From Icerya purchasi (taxonomy: Eukaryota > Arthropoda > Insecta > Hemiptera > Monophlebidae): a stretch of DNA of 64,000 nt. The position numbers and the translations under genes were made by a program. Below, in pieces: positions 49,701 to 60,070 of this stretch (position 1 is the stretch's first letter; every line of letters starts with the position of its first letter). The stretch is from contig CM077116.1 in the NCBI GenBank assembly GCA_039619475.1, positions 383,184,760-383,248,759 of the forward strand, written 5' to 3'. The notes beneath the pieces were generated by a model. That model was not told the origin of the DNA, searched no databases, and was given only the letters and a program-made list of their open reading frames with translations.

Positions 49701-52700
49701 ATTGTAAAAACTTCAAATCAGCAACGCGAAAGTGCTGCTCTGTAGCAAACTGCAGTTTTTTGTTTACATTATTTTTTTACCTAATATCGTTAAGTGTTGT
49801 CGCTGTAATTCATTTTTCGGGAAAATCTTATAATCTTCGTAAACTACTTTTTACCTTTTTTTCTCTTCTCTTTTCCAGTTTATAATATTTCTTTGTTTTT
49901 TTTTTTTCAAAAATACCAATTAGTAATATTAATAATATTATTCGGAACAGACGTAATGAAACTTTTTGCTTTGTTACTTCAAAGTGCATTACTGAATTAA
50001 AACGATTAACTTCCATAGTTTGTTACATCAAGCATAAATCACACGAAAATCATCAGTACCAGTCGAGAATGCCTTAGGACTTTGCCGGTAAAAGTATGAA
50101 AGTCGCGGAATGCTTTCTTTCAGTGATATTTAAAATGGACAATAAAAATTGTTCATTATTCAAGTGTGAGAAGGATTTCTATTAAAACTACATCGGTCCG
50201 TAACATGATATTCCACATTTTTTTCCCCTTTTAAGGAACTGACCAGTTTTGCCTTGAAAATGTACTGCTTAAGTTAGATCAATTGAATCGAGTGTGCAAA
50301 ATGTTGACGAATATATTTTGTCCTCGGATTTATAGGATGCAAAATTGTACCGTCTCGACGAAATCTAAATATGCTGCTACGAACGGGTTCTATTTTTCAC
50401 ATTGAAAATGATTATTTCCAAATCTTTTTTAATTTTTTTTTTTTTTTTTTTTTTATTGTTCCAACGATTGTTAATTTAAAATTACCCGGTAACTAGTCGG
50501 TAGATCTGACATGATCGAGTTTCAAGCGTTACATCGAGGTCTCTGTTATCCGGTTGTTTTCCAGATTCGCGGAATTAAGGGTAGCAGTATACAGTATGTT
50601 TATGCGCTTCAGGTGCAAACATTTTAATACCGTATTTCATCGGTTTCTTCGACATGTGTATTTTTTGAATGAACAATGCAGCTTGGGAATTTTATCTAGC
50701 CACAATAATATCCGGGCAGCGATGTACCCAATGAATATACGCCAAAAACAAAGGAAAAAAATGCTTTACTGTCGAAACAAGTAACGGAAATAGAAAAATA
50801 AGTATCTCCTTAATATATTCTCAGAAAAAATAAAAAAATAAAAGCAAAACCATTAAAAAAAACACAACTTACGATATAAAAAACATAAAAATTACGAATT
50901 TTAAACGCCACATTAATATCCGGGCAAACAAAAAATAAATTAAAGGAGCTATCCAAATAACTGAATATCTACACCCTGCATAAATTAATTCTTCGTATGA
51001 CGATCCACGACCGTTTTCAACCTGCGCGGCATTGTACAAACTAATTTTTGTAGATAATCAAGGGGAATTTTCTGCCATTCCTCTTTTAGACGACTTTTTA
51101 ATTCATTACAATTGGAAATCGGCTTTTCACGAATCCTCTTATTAAGTTAGTCCCATAGGTTCTCTATGGGATTGTAATCCGGAGACTGTGGCGGTGTGGC
51201 AAAGATGTGAGGAAAATTATAGAGAATCCACTCTCGAGTTTTGTACGCTGTATGTTTTGGATCATTGTCTTGATACAAGTAGTAAAATGACTCCAAGATG
51301 CCAAATTTTTCAGCGCTTTGGCATAAATTGTGTGGTAAAATGTCTACATATAGATCGCTATTCGTAGTACCATCAATAATAACTAAAGATCCCACACCAC
51401 TCGCCGCGAAACATCCCCACACCTGTACATTTCCTCCTCCATCGCGTTTAATTGATGCAGTCAGAGTTTTTAATTCATACGCAGTATTCGGTTTACGCCA
51501 TACTTTCTGTTTTCCATCACTCCCGAAGACGTTAAACTTGTATTCATCAACCAAAATGACCAGTTCTTCCAGAACTTGTCCGAATTAAATATTGTTCTGC
51601 GAACGCGAGCCGGTTTTTTATATTTGCAGAACTAATATAGGGTTTTCTGCGGCAGCGTGGGAAAAGTAGCCGATTTCTTTTATGGCCCGGCGTACTGTTT
51701 CGGTTGAAATTTCCATCATTTTGTTGAATGATTTTTTTTTCTCCGAAAGTGGCTGCACTGCGGGATTATCAACTGATCAGCTGTGTAGATATACCCCTTG
51801 GCGATATTCAGTTTGAGTTTTACCGCAATACAGTTCCTATGTGTAGTGTTCTTTTTTACCTCGGTCGAACTTTTTAAAAATGAATTTCGAAGAACAAAGA
51901 TATGTGATTAAGTTTTTCGTTAAAGCCGGTAAAAGTGGTTCGGAGATCGCGGAAACTTTGAGGTGAAACATTAGGCGAGTCAGCTGTGAAGCCTGCGACG
52001 GTATACAAGTGGGTAAAGCGGTTCTAGGAGGGTCGAGAGAGCAAGGATGCCAAAGTCAAAAGTGAAGTGCATGCTCATCGTTTTCTTCGATTACCGCGGC
52101 ATTGTGCACAAGGTATTCGTACCCGAGGGCCAGAAGACCGTTAATGGACAGTATTACCTAGGCGTGATGAAGCGCCTGAACGCGCGTGTATAGCGTGTGA
52201 GGCCGGATTTTGCGGCGAATCAAAGTTGGCTTCTCGACCAGGACAACACACCCTCACACAATTATCACCTCGTCAAGTCGTTCCTTAAGAAAAGCGGCAT
52301 CACGGTTTTGGACCACCCCCGTACTCGCCCGATCTGACTCCCTCGGACTTCTACCTATTCCCCAAGACCAAAAAAGACCTCAAGGGGCACCACTGGGGGT
52401 CCCGAGAAGAGGTCATTTGAGTTACGACGAGGTAAAAAAAAAAAAAAAAAACTTTACGCAAGATGTCACTACACATAAACTATGAACTGTATCGAGGTAA
52501 AACTCAAACTGAATATTGCCAAGGGCTATGTATATCTACACAGCTGATTAGTTGATAATCCCGCAGTGCAGCCACTTTTGGAGAAAAAAAAAAATCATTC
52601 TACGAACTTACTGGGCAGTCATCGTAGTCCGCTTTCAGCGTTTCTTCTTCAATTTCTTTTTAATCTTCTTCGTCGTTTCACCTTTTTTATCAGTCACGTG

Positions 52701-54861
52701 ATTTAGATTCGATCCGCGATACTGATCATATTTTTTTCAGATGCTCAAGCGCCTTCCCAGTTTTATTTTTAATTCGTAAGCCCGACTTCCTTTTTTCTTT
52801 TCACTTTTTTTTCTATTGTACCTCTACAATCTCTTCTTCTGTCGCTTCGATTACTAGAGACATATTAAAATATAATTTTCCTTTGGGTTACTATAATATT
52901 AGATAAAATCTTGCTCTCGAAAAAAAAAAAAATAAATAAAAAAAAAAAATAGATAAGTTACACGAGGTGCAGTCGACTACTCCGGATGAAATATGATTCA
53001 CTTTCTGCACGAGCCACGTATGATAACAGTGACAGACAGATGAATTATTAGGGTTACAGCGTGATTGTTTAGTCAAAGTCACGGAGGATAATTGATAACA
53101 GACGCATGCGAAAAAACAATGTAGTGTTCTGGTGTAAAAGACCGCGATGGAACTGATGACGTATTAGTATGAGTTTAGAACTCTAAACTAAATAATTGCG
53201 CCCCCCAAAGGTTTTTTCATATTGCGCTTTAAAAGTCGTGTTCTCCGACATTTTTAATAATCATTTTTATTATTAGTGTAATTTTGGTTTCGTTTGAAAT
53301 TTCATTTAAATAAAATTGTATGTAAACGTAAACAAATTATTCCACAGCGATCGGTAAATAATTAAATGTTTTTAGAAAACTGTTTCGATAACGTTGAAAT
53401 GAAACATTTCGATGGTATTAAACTTCGCAGCTTAAAAATTATGTTATTTAACGCATTTGTTAATGTGTAAATTATAGTGAATCTTAGTTAATAGCAAACT
53501 AATTTGTACGATATTTATTAGTTCTTGATTATACGCGATTCACTCGTTACAAACTCGGAGCCGCACTAACGGAAAGTAACCGCAGATTTTACAATTTTGT
53601 TCAGGGTGGCGGCTGTGTAAAAATAAATCGGCCTAAACTGAATTTCCCGACTGTGAGGACAAGAAATATTTTTCAAAAAGGAGTATATGTTTATTATTCA
53701 AAAATCAGCTGACGTGTTTCAAAGGTTGGTTTCATGGTTAGAGTTACGCATAAAATCATTTTGTGGTTAAAAAATTAAATTCAAAATCATAATAACTATA
53801 TTTTTCAACTTTATATTATAATCAATCTAGAGGATATTTTAAACATTTTTCACTAGGCGACGTTACAATTTATAATCAGCTCGAATAGTACGAGCATCAA
53901 ATAAGACATGTTATTTCTTCTCCGAAAATATGCGTTGTAATTAGATATTATTTTTGTAAGGAAATAAAGTTATAATTACGGTATAATAATGGTACTATGA
54001 ATGATAAACGCGGAACAACTAACTTGACTGAATTCTGTTTTGATATAGTGTGTAATAGAAACTAAAAAATTATACACATAACGACAAACTGAATTAAAAG
54101 AGTGATGGCGAATTATCAAAAAAAACGACACGAAATAATCGATATTTATAAATTCATCATTTAGTAACACTGACTGTTATTACGTTACTAGTACCCTTTT
54201 TTAGTATTCGCTGTTTACTAGGCAACTAGGCTGTATAACTGCCACCTACTTTATACCTTACCCGAATTTCTTATTGATAAATAATTTTTCATAATCATTT
54301 TAATCATTCGGTTTAAAAATAGAAAGTTAATTTTTAACACACATTTATCGTAACGCTGAAAACGGATGTTTCTTTTTTTTTCAAAATTGATAAAGTTTTA
54401 TTTATTTATTTGTTTACTTTTTTTTTTTTTTTTGGTTACTTCGAAGGTTTTTTTCCCTAATAAACTGATGCTTAAATTTCTGATGTCATCGGTTTTGCTG
54501 GTCAATCTGGGACAGGCACTTGTGCTGCCATCAAATATATTTAAAAGGGAAAATGAAGGGAAGTCTTCAGAGGTTGTTGAAAATTCAAATGACTTAATTT
54601 TCGCGGCACGAAGATACAACCGTTATACTACATACCGATTACAGGTAGAAACCTCCAACTATTCCCGATAAACGGCATTGGTTTCGGGCCGGGTATTTCT
54701 TTGTAACCTCTGACTCCTAAGGGGCCGTTTGAGATTTGGGCCATTTCATCGTATATACTTTTGTCACGTTCGCCTTCTACAAACGCAGTTGACGACCTTG
54801 CTCTTCGACATCCGCTGGTGAGCGATACCAATCTTCTACCGACGCGGGTATAATATTTCAT
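31627..54861 (-). CDS. CYP301B1-like: CYP301-family mitochondrial cytochrome P450, complete (ten coding exons)
   Basis: Joining 54861-54636, 48035-47789, 47569-47453, 42649-42573, 40499-40301, 39328-39163, 36746-36577, 35267-35189, 32071-31871 and 31731-31627 gives 1,587 nt, or 528 residues plus stop, with consistent phases at all nine introns. The N-terminus is rich in Arg and Ser and lacks a hydrophobic anchor, as expected for mitochondrial import. Then come the proline-rich hinge EIPGPKPMP, HGEQWWKFR (C-helix), the I-helix VGIDTTSA, ExxR in KETLR (398-401), PERW (452-455) and the heme loop FGYGKRMCLG with C478. The length is normal for the family. The electron donor should be adrenodoxin. 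Closest recalled relatives are CYP301A1/B1; because the + strand neighbour looks more like A1, this one is probably B1. No stops interrupt it. An AATAAA at 31191-31186 is a candidate poly(A) signal. Confidence 0.88.
31871..32071 (-). CDS. CYP301B1-like: P450 (-) exon 9 with heme loop
   Basis: 201 nt, phase 0 at both ends, acceptor cgatatag, donor gtatacac. It carries PERW and FASLPFGYGKRMCLG with the heme cysteine (C478). Confidence 0.93.
32543..32790 (-). mobile_element. LINE 3' end with poly(A) tail, 5' truncated
   Basis: A run of T at 32544-32567 on the + strand is the poly(A) tail of a - strand insertion. The next 150 bases (ggacattggctcaagaa and beyond) match those beside the poly(T) runs at 33862, 40829 and 43985, defining one LINE family. 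Confidence 0.75.
33250..33640. mobile_element. Possible MITE with imperfect terminal repeats
   Basis: The left end reads aggcccgtgcgtag and the right end, inverted, caaggccgtgcccatg. The interior is AT-rich with no coding capacity. I see no convincing target duplication. Confidence 0.35.
33862..34400 (-). pseudogene. LINE C-terminal region and 3' end
   Basis: The - strand encodes ICRLRFGHSLLP and then DVNHILFECTSI, the pattern LRFGH...NHILFECP found at the very C-terminus of LINE proteins after the RNase H domain. It is followed by the same 3' end and T-rich tail as the neighbouring copies. Frames shift near 34135-34260. Confidence 0.7.
35189..35267 (-). CDS. CYP301B1-like: P450 (-) exon 8
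   Basis: 79 nt encoding FPVVIGNGRCL and ICGYWVPKG, bounded by acceptor cttatttcatag and donor gtatgtat. Same length and phases as + strand exon 8505-8583. Confidence 0.92.
35268..36576. other. Intron 7; nothing seen
   Basis: AT-rich. A short gat repeat occurs at 36284-36299. No exon or transposon recognised. Confidence 0.6.
36577..36746 (-). CDS. CYP301B1-like: P450 (-) exon 7: I-helix end to K-helix
   Basis: 170 nt with acceptor gtaaaatag and donor gtagtatt. Encodes TSAAVASILYQL through KETLR, with phase 2 at its end. Confidence 0.92.
36747..39162. other. Intron 6; contains a hAT element
   Basis: Besides the hAT-like element at 37136-37785 I see nothing that can be named. Confidence 0.55.
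37136..37785. mobile_element. Non-autonomous hAT-like element, perfect 8-bp target duplication
   Basis: The element spans 37144-37777 (634 bp) with cagtggcggatcc at the left end and its perfect inverse at the right. Both sides are flanked by cagtcaac. No transposase ORF lies inside. The perfect 13-bp terminal repeats and duplication suggest a fairly recent insertion into P450 intron 6. Confidence 0.9.
39163..39328 (-). CDS. CYP301B1-like: P450 (-) exon 6: I-helix
   Basis: Acceptor atttttgcag, donor gtaattaa, 166 nt. Encodes KYIQEAMKK and ILALDMFLVGIDT; the oxygen-binding I-helix threonine region spans this junction. Confidence 0.9.
39590..39700 (+). pseudogene. Small LINE C-terminal fragment
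   Basis: On the + strand CDPNHIFFECP is encoded, the same motif as at 33936-34259 but in the opposite orientation. Confidence 0.5.
40301..40499 (-). CDS. CYP301B1-like: P450 (-) exon 5
   Basis: 199 nt, acceptor caataacag, donor gtaaaagt. Encodes IARVALDIQLGCLD and LKIPFWKLFNTGTW. A serine is formed across the exon 4-5 junction where relatives usually have cysteine in WSLEC. Confidence 0.9.
40829..41275 (-). pseudogene. Internally deleted LINE: endonuclease fragment joined to 3' end
   Basis: From the T-run at 40829 the sequence matches the LINE 3' end seen at 32567. Directly upstream on the - strand, ORF 41276-41076 encodes RCDWNVHSSLWGCSNYNSNG and LLNDGSPT, the end of an APE-type endonuclease (DFNAHHxLWGS...LNDGSPT in relatives). 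Everything between endonuclease and tail is missing. Confidence 0.7.
41570..42020 (+). pseudogene. Mariner-like transposase remnant (SETMAR type)
   Basis: In shifting frames the + strand gives TVNKEYC, then HHGNASIHSSHLVQDYLTKN, then FVHLETVKQNAT and NAFQGCF. In mariner-type transposases these positions read TVNxxYY, HHDNAPAHTA and F.xIEEIQxNAT...AFQxCF. Frameshifts and stops make it dead. Confidence 0.65.
42573..42649 (-). CDS. CYP301B1-like: P450 (-) exon 4
   Basis: 77 nt with acceptor atgtttcag and donor gtaagtat. Encodes KSRRDDKNRL and FLNEIHLWSLE. Confidence 0.88.
43985..44440 (-). pseudogene. LINE C-terminal region and 3' end
   Basis: The - strand ORF 44444-44094 encodes CHLRFGHNPL and is followed by the shared 3' end and a T/G-rich tail. 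It is a diverged member of the same family as 33862-34400. Confidence 0.6.
44870..45870 (+). pseudogene. LINE fragment: RT end and RNase H
   Basis: The + strand encodes LKAISHTKYL, then SKLDYIQN- and ALGALRSTTVA-like motifs of the post-RT region in shifting frames. Further on LLWIPSHLGIEGNEEMFDSL is the RNase H signature (WIPSHxGIxGNExAD). It has several stops and frameshifts. It carries the 17-bp tandem repeat at 45059-45117. Confidence 0.7.
45059..45117. repeat. 17-bp tandem repeat, about 3.4 copies
   Basis: The unit aaaattagattacattc repeats without change inside the LINE remnant, probably from slippage. Confidence 0.85.
47453..47569 (-). CDS. CYP301B1-like: P450 (-) exon 3: C-helix
   Basis: 117 nt, acceptor gtttttatag, donor gtaggtaa. 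Encodes HGEQWWKFRSKVQKP, including the WxxxR heme-propionate contact of the C-helix. Confidence 0.92.
47789..48035 (-). CDS. CYP301B1-like: P450 (-) exon 2
   Basis: 247 nt, acceptor taattggcag, donor gtaagtta. Encodes EYGDIVRISGIVGRPDM, FLYDADEIERVFR and RPSMPSLNYYKHV. Confidence 0.92.
50985..51725 (-). pseudogene. Tc1-like transposase, inactivated
   Basis: ORF 51554-51147 keeps DEYKFNVFGSDG, then VWGCFAASGVGSL, then YQDNDPKHTAYKTREW and PDYNPIENLWD, with the DNDP aspartate and the ENLW glutamate in the D34E spacing of Tc1 elements. A stop at 51147-51149 cuts the frame; beyond it the same frame continues LNKRIREKP to a natural stop at 50985. Upstream, to 51725, the helix-turn-helix part (STETVRRAIKEIGY) is in another frame. 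The 5' part continues after the inserted mariner, at about 52607-52760. Confidence 0.75.
51726..52600 (+). mobile_element. Mariner-like element nested in the Tc1-like remnant
   Basis: Inverted repeats of about 120-130 bp lie at 51726-51848 and 52467-52600 (sharing gtggctgcactgcgggatta). The inside has a broken transposase: MNFEEQRYVIKFFVKAGKSG at 51880, a helix-turn-helix VYKWVKRF, and near 52100-52400 FFDYRGIVHKVF, LDQDNTPSHNYH and a PSDFYLFPK motif typical of mariners. Stops, a frameshift and an internal deletion make it non-autonomous. It splits the Tc1-like gene, so it is the younger of the two. Confidence 0.8.
52607..52760 (-). pseudogene. Probable 5' part of the split Tc1-like gene
   Basis: Read on the - strand it encodes a lysine-rich stretch with KKGETTKKIKKKLKKK. 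It lies where the Tc1 DNA-binding domain should resume past the nested mariner. Sequence decay leaves this as inference from position. Confidence 0.3.
54636..54861 (-). CDS. CYP301B1-like: P450 (-) exon 1 (coding start)
   Basis: The ATG at 54861 opens MKYYTRVGRRLVSLTSG, an Arg/Ser-rich mitochondrial targeting type. The hinge EIPGPKPMPFIGNSWRF follows. Donor gtatgtag. Seven bases before the ATG lies a good acceptor (tatttcag, ending at 54869), so at least one non-coding 5' exon is expected at higher coordinates. Confidence 0.9.
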
Positions 54862-55599
54862 ATCGATTCTGAAATAACAATAAAAAATAATACATTCAAC
54901 AGAGTACGATTAAATTTAAACAGCAAACATTTCAGCATTTGATCAGTTTATCATAATTATGAATCTAAATGAAGTTAGTTAGTCGTCGTGCACATACACG
55001 TTTACGCACGTTTTTACAGTTAATCTAACTAGAAATAAGAGAGTTTTCAATAAACTTTCTCAGATCCGACGAATTGAGTAAATAACAATTACATCTGTTT
55101 TACAATTTTGAAGCGCGTTTTAAATTTTGAAATACATCAATTATTAGTATTATTTTGCGTATGTCAAACAGCGGTTCCCCTTATAATAAATAAAGCATAA
55201 AATTTGAAACAAATCAATAATTATAATTTATACGATTTTGAGATAATTTATAATTATACATTTTTTTATAATTCAGTTTGTTTCGCGTATTATATATTGA
55301 CTTTTATCGCATGTACTCCTTTTTACATTATACGTTTATTGTTTTATTTGTTTTATCTTTATCGCTGTAACCGTGAACATCGTATTACTGTGAAATAATA
55401 TACACACTGGTTTGTTTTTTTTTAGATTAATATTTGAAATACACACACATATATATATACATATATATTTTTTTTTAAATTATAAATTACTATATACTGA
55501 AGTGGTATTAAAAACTACTAAAAGTGATTAATGATATAATTTTTCATCAGTTTAAGTGAAATTGAAAATTATTATTACCGATCATTTTATCCGTAAGTC

Positions 55600-55800
55600 T
55601 TTGTTGGAGAAGGGGAAGAGAAGCATAAATATCTGACCAGAATATGAAATTTTAACCGTAGGGGTAGCAGGTTAGAAGCGGGAATTTTGTTGAAATGAGA
55701 GCAGGAGAATGAAGAAACTCTAGCTAAGCAATCCGCCATCTCAATACCCTCGACGTCCGCATGACTAGGGACCCAGAAACTTGTTTTCTGAGAATTTCCG
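55600..55800 (-). pseudogene. LINE RNase H fragment
   Basis: The - strand encodes SFWVPSHADVEGIEMADCLAR, the RNase H signature WVPSHxxxxGxExAD-LAR, and a degraded tail. Confidence 0.65.
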
Positions 55801-56235
55801 ATGAGCTGTTTCTTTTTTCTTTTTTTGTAAAATATTATAAACGAGCATAGGTGTTAGACAATTTTTTTAATAAATATATGTGTAGTTTTTTATAGATTAT
55901 ATTTCATTATTACTATATCACCGGATATGTCGAAACGTTAATACTTTTAATTTCTCAAGGATGCCATTGCAGAGAAAATATAGCTCTATAGAACCGATAT
56001 TAGTTTATATAAAGATTGATTTATATTTATTAATATTAATATTATTGCGATTTTATTGATGCAATTGTTAGATTTTTTGAGAATGTACATTCAACAATTC
56101 CCTATACTGCGATGTTTCTTGAACGGCCGACAACGCTAAAAAGACAATAAACAAATACTATATGCAAACATCATAACAATTAATGAACAGTTAAAATAAA
56201 GACAAAAAAAAAAAAAAAAACTGTATCACTGTTGT

Positions 56236-56676
56236 CGGTTTAGTGTACGTTGAGTTGTGATGGTTTTGTCTCTATGGTCAATATTTCTGATGTAGGCACA
56301 GATTATATTAATGTCGACCGTATACGGAATATAAAAGCAAACAGTAGACCAAAGACGGAAGCACTGCCTAGCGGGAATCAGTTAAGCTACAGTCTCTGGA
56401 AAACCTTGAATAGACTGAGAAGTGGAACTGCGCGCACAAAATATAATCTTTATAAGCGGGGAATATCTGATAGTGATCGATGTGACTGCGGTGAAGTTCA
56501 AGACTATAATCATCTATATACATGTCTCCTTAGCGGCAAATATGAACTTGGAAGCTTATACGGTGGCATTGATAACGACTTAATAAAATTTATAAAATAT
56601 TGGACACGTATTATCGTATGTAGTCGATCGGACACGCGAATAATAAGAATAACAGATTATATTTTCGGAGATTGAA
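56236..56676 (+). pseudogene. LINE C-terminal fragment (Cys motif)
   Basis: ORF 56250-56675 (141 residues) contains WKTLNRLRSGTARTKYNLYK then RCDCGEVQDYNHLYTCLL. This matches the end of non-LTR proteins after the RT, with a LNRLRTGxGR region and a CxCGxxQTxxHLxxxCP cysteine motif. The start methionine is not meaningful; the fragment is 5' truncated. A 17-A run precedes it at 56204-56220. Confidence 0.7.
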
Positions 56677-57633
56677 ATGGTTAACGAAATTTTTGACACT
56701 ATTTGTCAACTACGCACTGTGACGTAATTATTTAAATATAACCGTTCTGGCAGGTTAGTTCGTGCTGCAGACTCTTCGTACCTGCTTAGTGAATTTAGAC
56801 CATTCTGATTGATGGCCAATTTTTAATTTGAAACAAAACCAGATCTTTCCGCTTTTGCTATTTTTATTTCAATCCTTAATTATCAGAATCGGGCAGTTCT
56901 ATATTGGTCCTTGATGGGCCGTTCACCTCTGAACGATAACAGGATTTCTCAGGCACACTCATATTCTCTGCCGCATCATGTTTACCGTTACGTATTATTT
57001 TATATTTTATGTATTTATTTTACGCGTTCAACCGTAATGTACACATATTACCGCAGAGGCGTATGTTCGAATTTCATCCTATTTTTTTCCTTTCACCACT
57101 CTTCGGTCATTGAAAAAACCATCAGTGGCGTTGCTAGTGAGTTTTGCAATCGTTTCACCTGTATAATCTGCTCTCAGCAGAATATTTTAATGTTTATAAC
57201 CATAAAAATTTGCGCAATTATCAACTATTTTAAAGATCTTCCCTCACTCCTATTATTTCGCAGTAAGAGAAAATTAATTTTTTTCAAACAGTTTGACGTA
57301 CCGTATTTTTACAAATATGTCGATCGATAGCATATCAATTTATTAACACACTCACAGTTTTAACCACGACGTGCTCGCATGCAGTTGTAATAGTTGTCCT
57401 CCCCAATTCTCTAAAGCATCTGCGGGCCATTTTCGAAGTAGCCTTCTTTAAGCGTTTTCTGGCTATGTTTAAATCTGTTACAAAGCCTTTTTTACAATAC
57501 TTCTGCAATTAATAATCCGCGATGCATCATTTAGACCGCAGACTATGATTTGATTAAAAAGGAACTCTGACAGTTTCTTGAAGGATTTTTGACAGAGTTG
57601 TCGAACTCATTCGATGTTATTCTTTGAAGGTGA

Positions 57634-57635
<2 letters not shown>

Positions 57636-57690
<55 letters not shown>
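57636..57690. repeat. (TA)n microsatellite
   Basis: Perfect TA run of about 55 bases. Confidence 0.95.
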
Positions 57691-57692
<2 letters not shown>

Positions 57693-60070
57693 CGATATTG
57701 GAGGTAGTATAGTTAAATATTTATAAATCTTTTACAAAGTATGTTAACCTTAGATTATTGGTGTCGTAACGTTTGATTCCTCGTAATAATCTTTCAGCGT
57801 ATACACAACGAGAAACGTGTGGCCTCCAAGTTAAACTGCGGTCGAAAATTAACCCCCTGGGTATTTTACGCTGTTGCTTTGTTGGAAAGCATCATAATTT
57901 TTAAGCGCCTGGGCATTCTGTGTTTAGTGTTAAATGGCTGATTTTTTTTTTTTTTTGTTAGGCGATCGATTTTTATTTTCCATTCATTTACCTACATGTT
58001 TGCTTTTCATATTTAGATAACCCTGTATCGATAATGAAGGGAAAGTGTGATTTTCGTAAACGGCCAAGTGTACTTGTCTCATCTCTGCAAAAAAAAGCCA
58101 AAACATTGAAGTTCAATATCGGAATTGTATAATAAATAATGTGGGGGAAGTTCAACAGTATGTTTTTTCTGTGAGACAGGTGTTCCCCGAATGTTGAACA
58201 TGTCAGATAGTGTTGTATTTACTTTGAACTGGAATTTCGCGGTAATATATTATCTGACGTACTGATTTTTACTTGACATAGAGTAGGTCATAGTAATCCT
58301 ACCAAACGTTCAACGTCAAGGGAAATGGCAAATACCGACACAGCCGTTGATATGCAGTCAACTATTATGCGGCGCTTCAGTAGAATGTATGACATCCGAA
58401 ATCTAACGGCCTGGTAAAATCATTTATCCCTCGTTATCGTTTAAACTATCCTGCTTTGAACTATCATTTCGAAAATTGTTTAAACTGGTATAAACTCTCA
58501 CCAATTTCTATGATGTCTTGTTTTGGCAGGATTTTTATTTCTTTTTAAAGCCATTATAATGGTATATTTTTTCCGCTGCCGCAGTAAAACCTATCCTAAG
58601 TATTGCGAAAGAGAGATATTATTCGTTTCTATTGTTACATATCATTTCGAATGAGGTTTCTTATCGTCTTTCCGTGAATGGTGCGGAAAATTCAACATCA
58701 TGCTTGGCCAAATGTGTTTTTTTTCGATCAAACAAAGAAGCCATCGATCGGGGTGGTTCCAAATCAAACTTGACTGGATTTATATGAGTGCGAGAATATT
58801 TTCGAAATAAGTGCGCGGGGGAAATAAGCGGTTATTTTTGAAAATCGCGCGTTGTAATTCGAAGTAATTTTTTCATTAGGTCACAGTTAGGGCAATAGGT
58901 TTTTTTTTTCCAGCAGTAGACACAGTGGTAGTAGATTGGCTCAGATTTCTAGAGATTACACGTTGAAACGATTTTCACCGGAGTGTATTTCTTTTCGATT
59001 TCTAGCGAGGAATTACGGGTATTTAACGACGTTTCGTAATTAACGAGAATTTGAATGTTTACAGATGGCACACTGCGCTCGCGCATGTCAATATAGACGT
59101 CTATACAGCGTTGGTTAGCGGTTAGTTGTAAAGAAACTGCTTCAGAATAACCGGATGGAACTTGTCGACAACTGTAATACAATGTACCAGTTGCAGCTAT
59201 TTGAATAAAGAGATTGCGCTTTGACGAAGGAGTGCGCAAGAATACTTAACTCTTCTGATTAGCACATATCGGTGAAGGATGAAGTAATTACCGCGTACTT
59301 CCTCTCTTACCTCACGCTGCATTCTAATCGCTGCTGAAGTGGTAAACATCTCAGAGAAGGTATTTCGACAAATACGTGTGAAATTTAATATTTTCGTGTG
59401 AAAACGGATTTATAACCGGTATCGGTGCATCAAAACTGGTTCCCCGTGTACTTCTGACGTAAAAGCAAACGATATCTTGATTTTCTGTTAACTAGAAATG
59501 GTTACCATTTTTCTTCTCCCCCTCTCCTTTTTTTTTTTTTAAATACGAACCGATGAGAAGGAGAACTTGGAAATGGGTTTATAAACTTTCCGGAAAGTAT
59601 TTTCCTAATTTAAATTTTTTCGAAACAAAATTAGAAGAAACGACCAGAGTGGCTACTGAAAAGCCAGAATAAAAAATATGTTAAAAACAATTAAAAATTT
59701 ACGCAATCTCTAAAAACTGAATTCGAAACTCTGCCTAGCCTTTTTGAAAAATAATTTTCGTCTTTTCGAAAATTTGTCACCCGCGCATTTATTTCGCAGA
59801 TAGACGATGCTGCCTAAATATTAATTAACACCGGTGTATATCACCACGATGCGCTCCATCTGCAGACGACCTTATGCAGTCTTTTTATCTTAGACTCATT
59901 TGAGTTAGCACTGGAAATTTTAGTGAAGACACGGCGCACCAGCTTTTGTTACGAAGGACTGGTATCTTCATTTAGTAACGTCTATCGTCCGATGCACTCG
60001 TCAAACATCAACCCTCGCTTGTCTAACAAAGCTCTATATCGATGAAATACTTGAATACACCTATTATTTC

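Larger units (their letters stand above)
48036..54635. other. Intron 1; nested DNA transposons
   Basis: 6.6 kb. It holds the Tc1-like and mariner-like remnants at 50985-52760. From 48036 to 50984 and 52761 to 54635 I recognise nothing. Confidence 0.55.
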
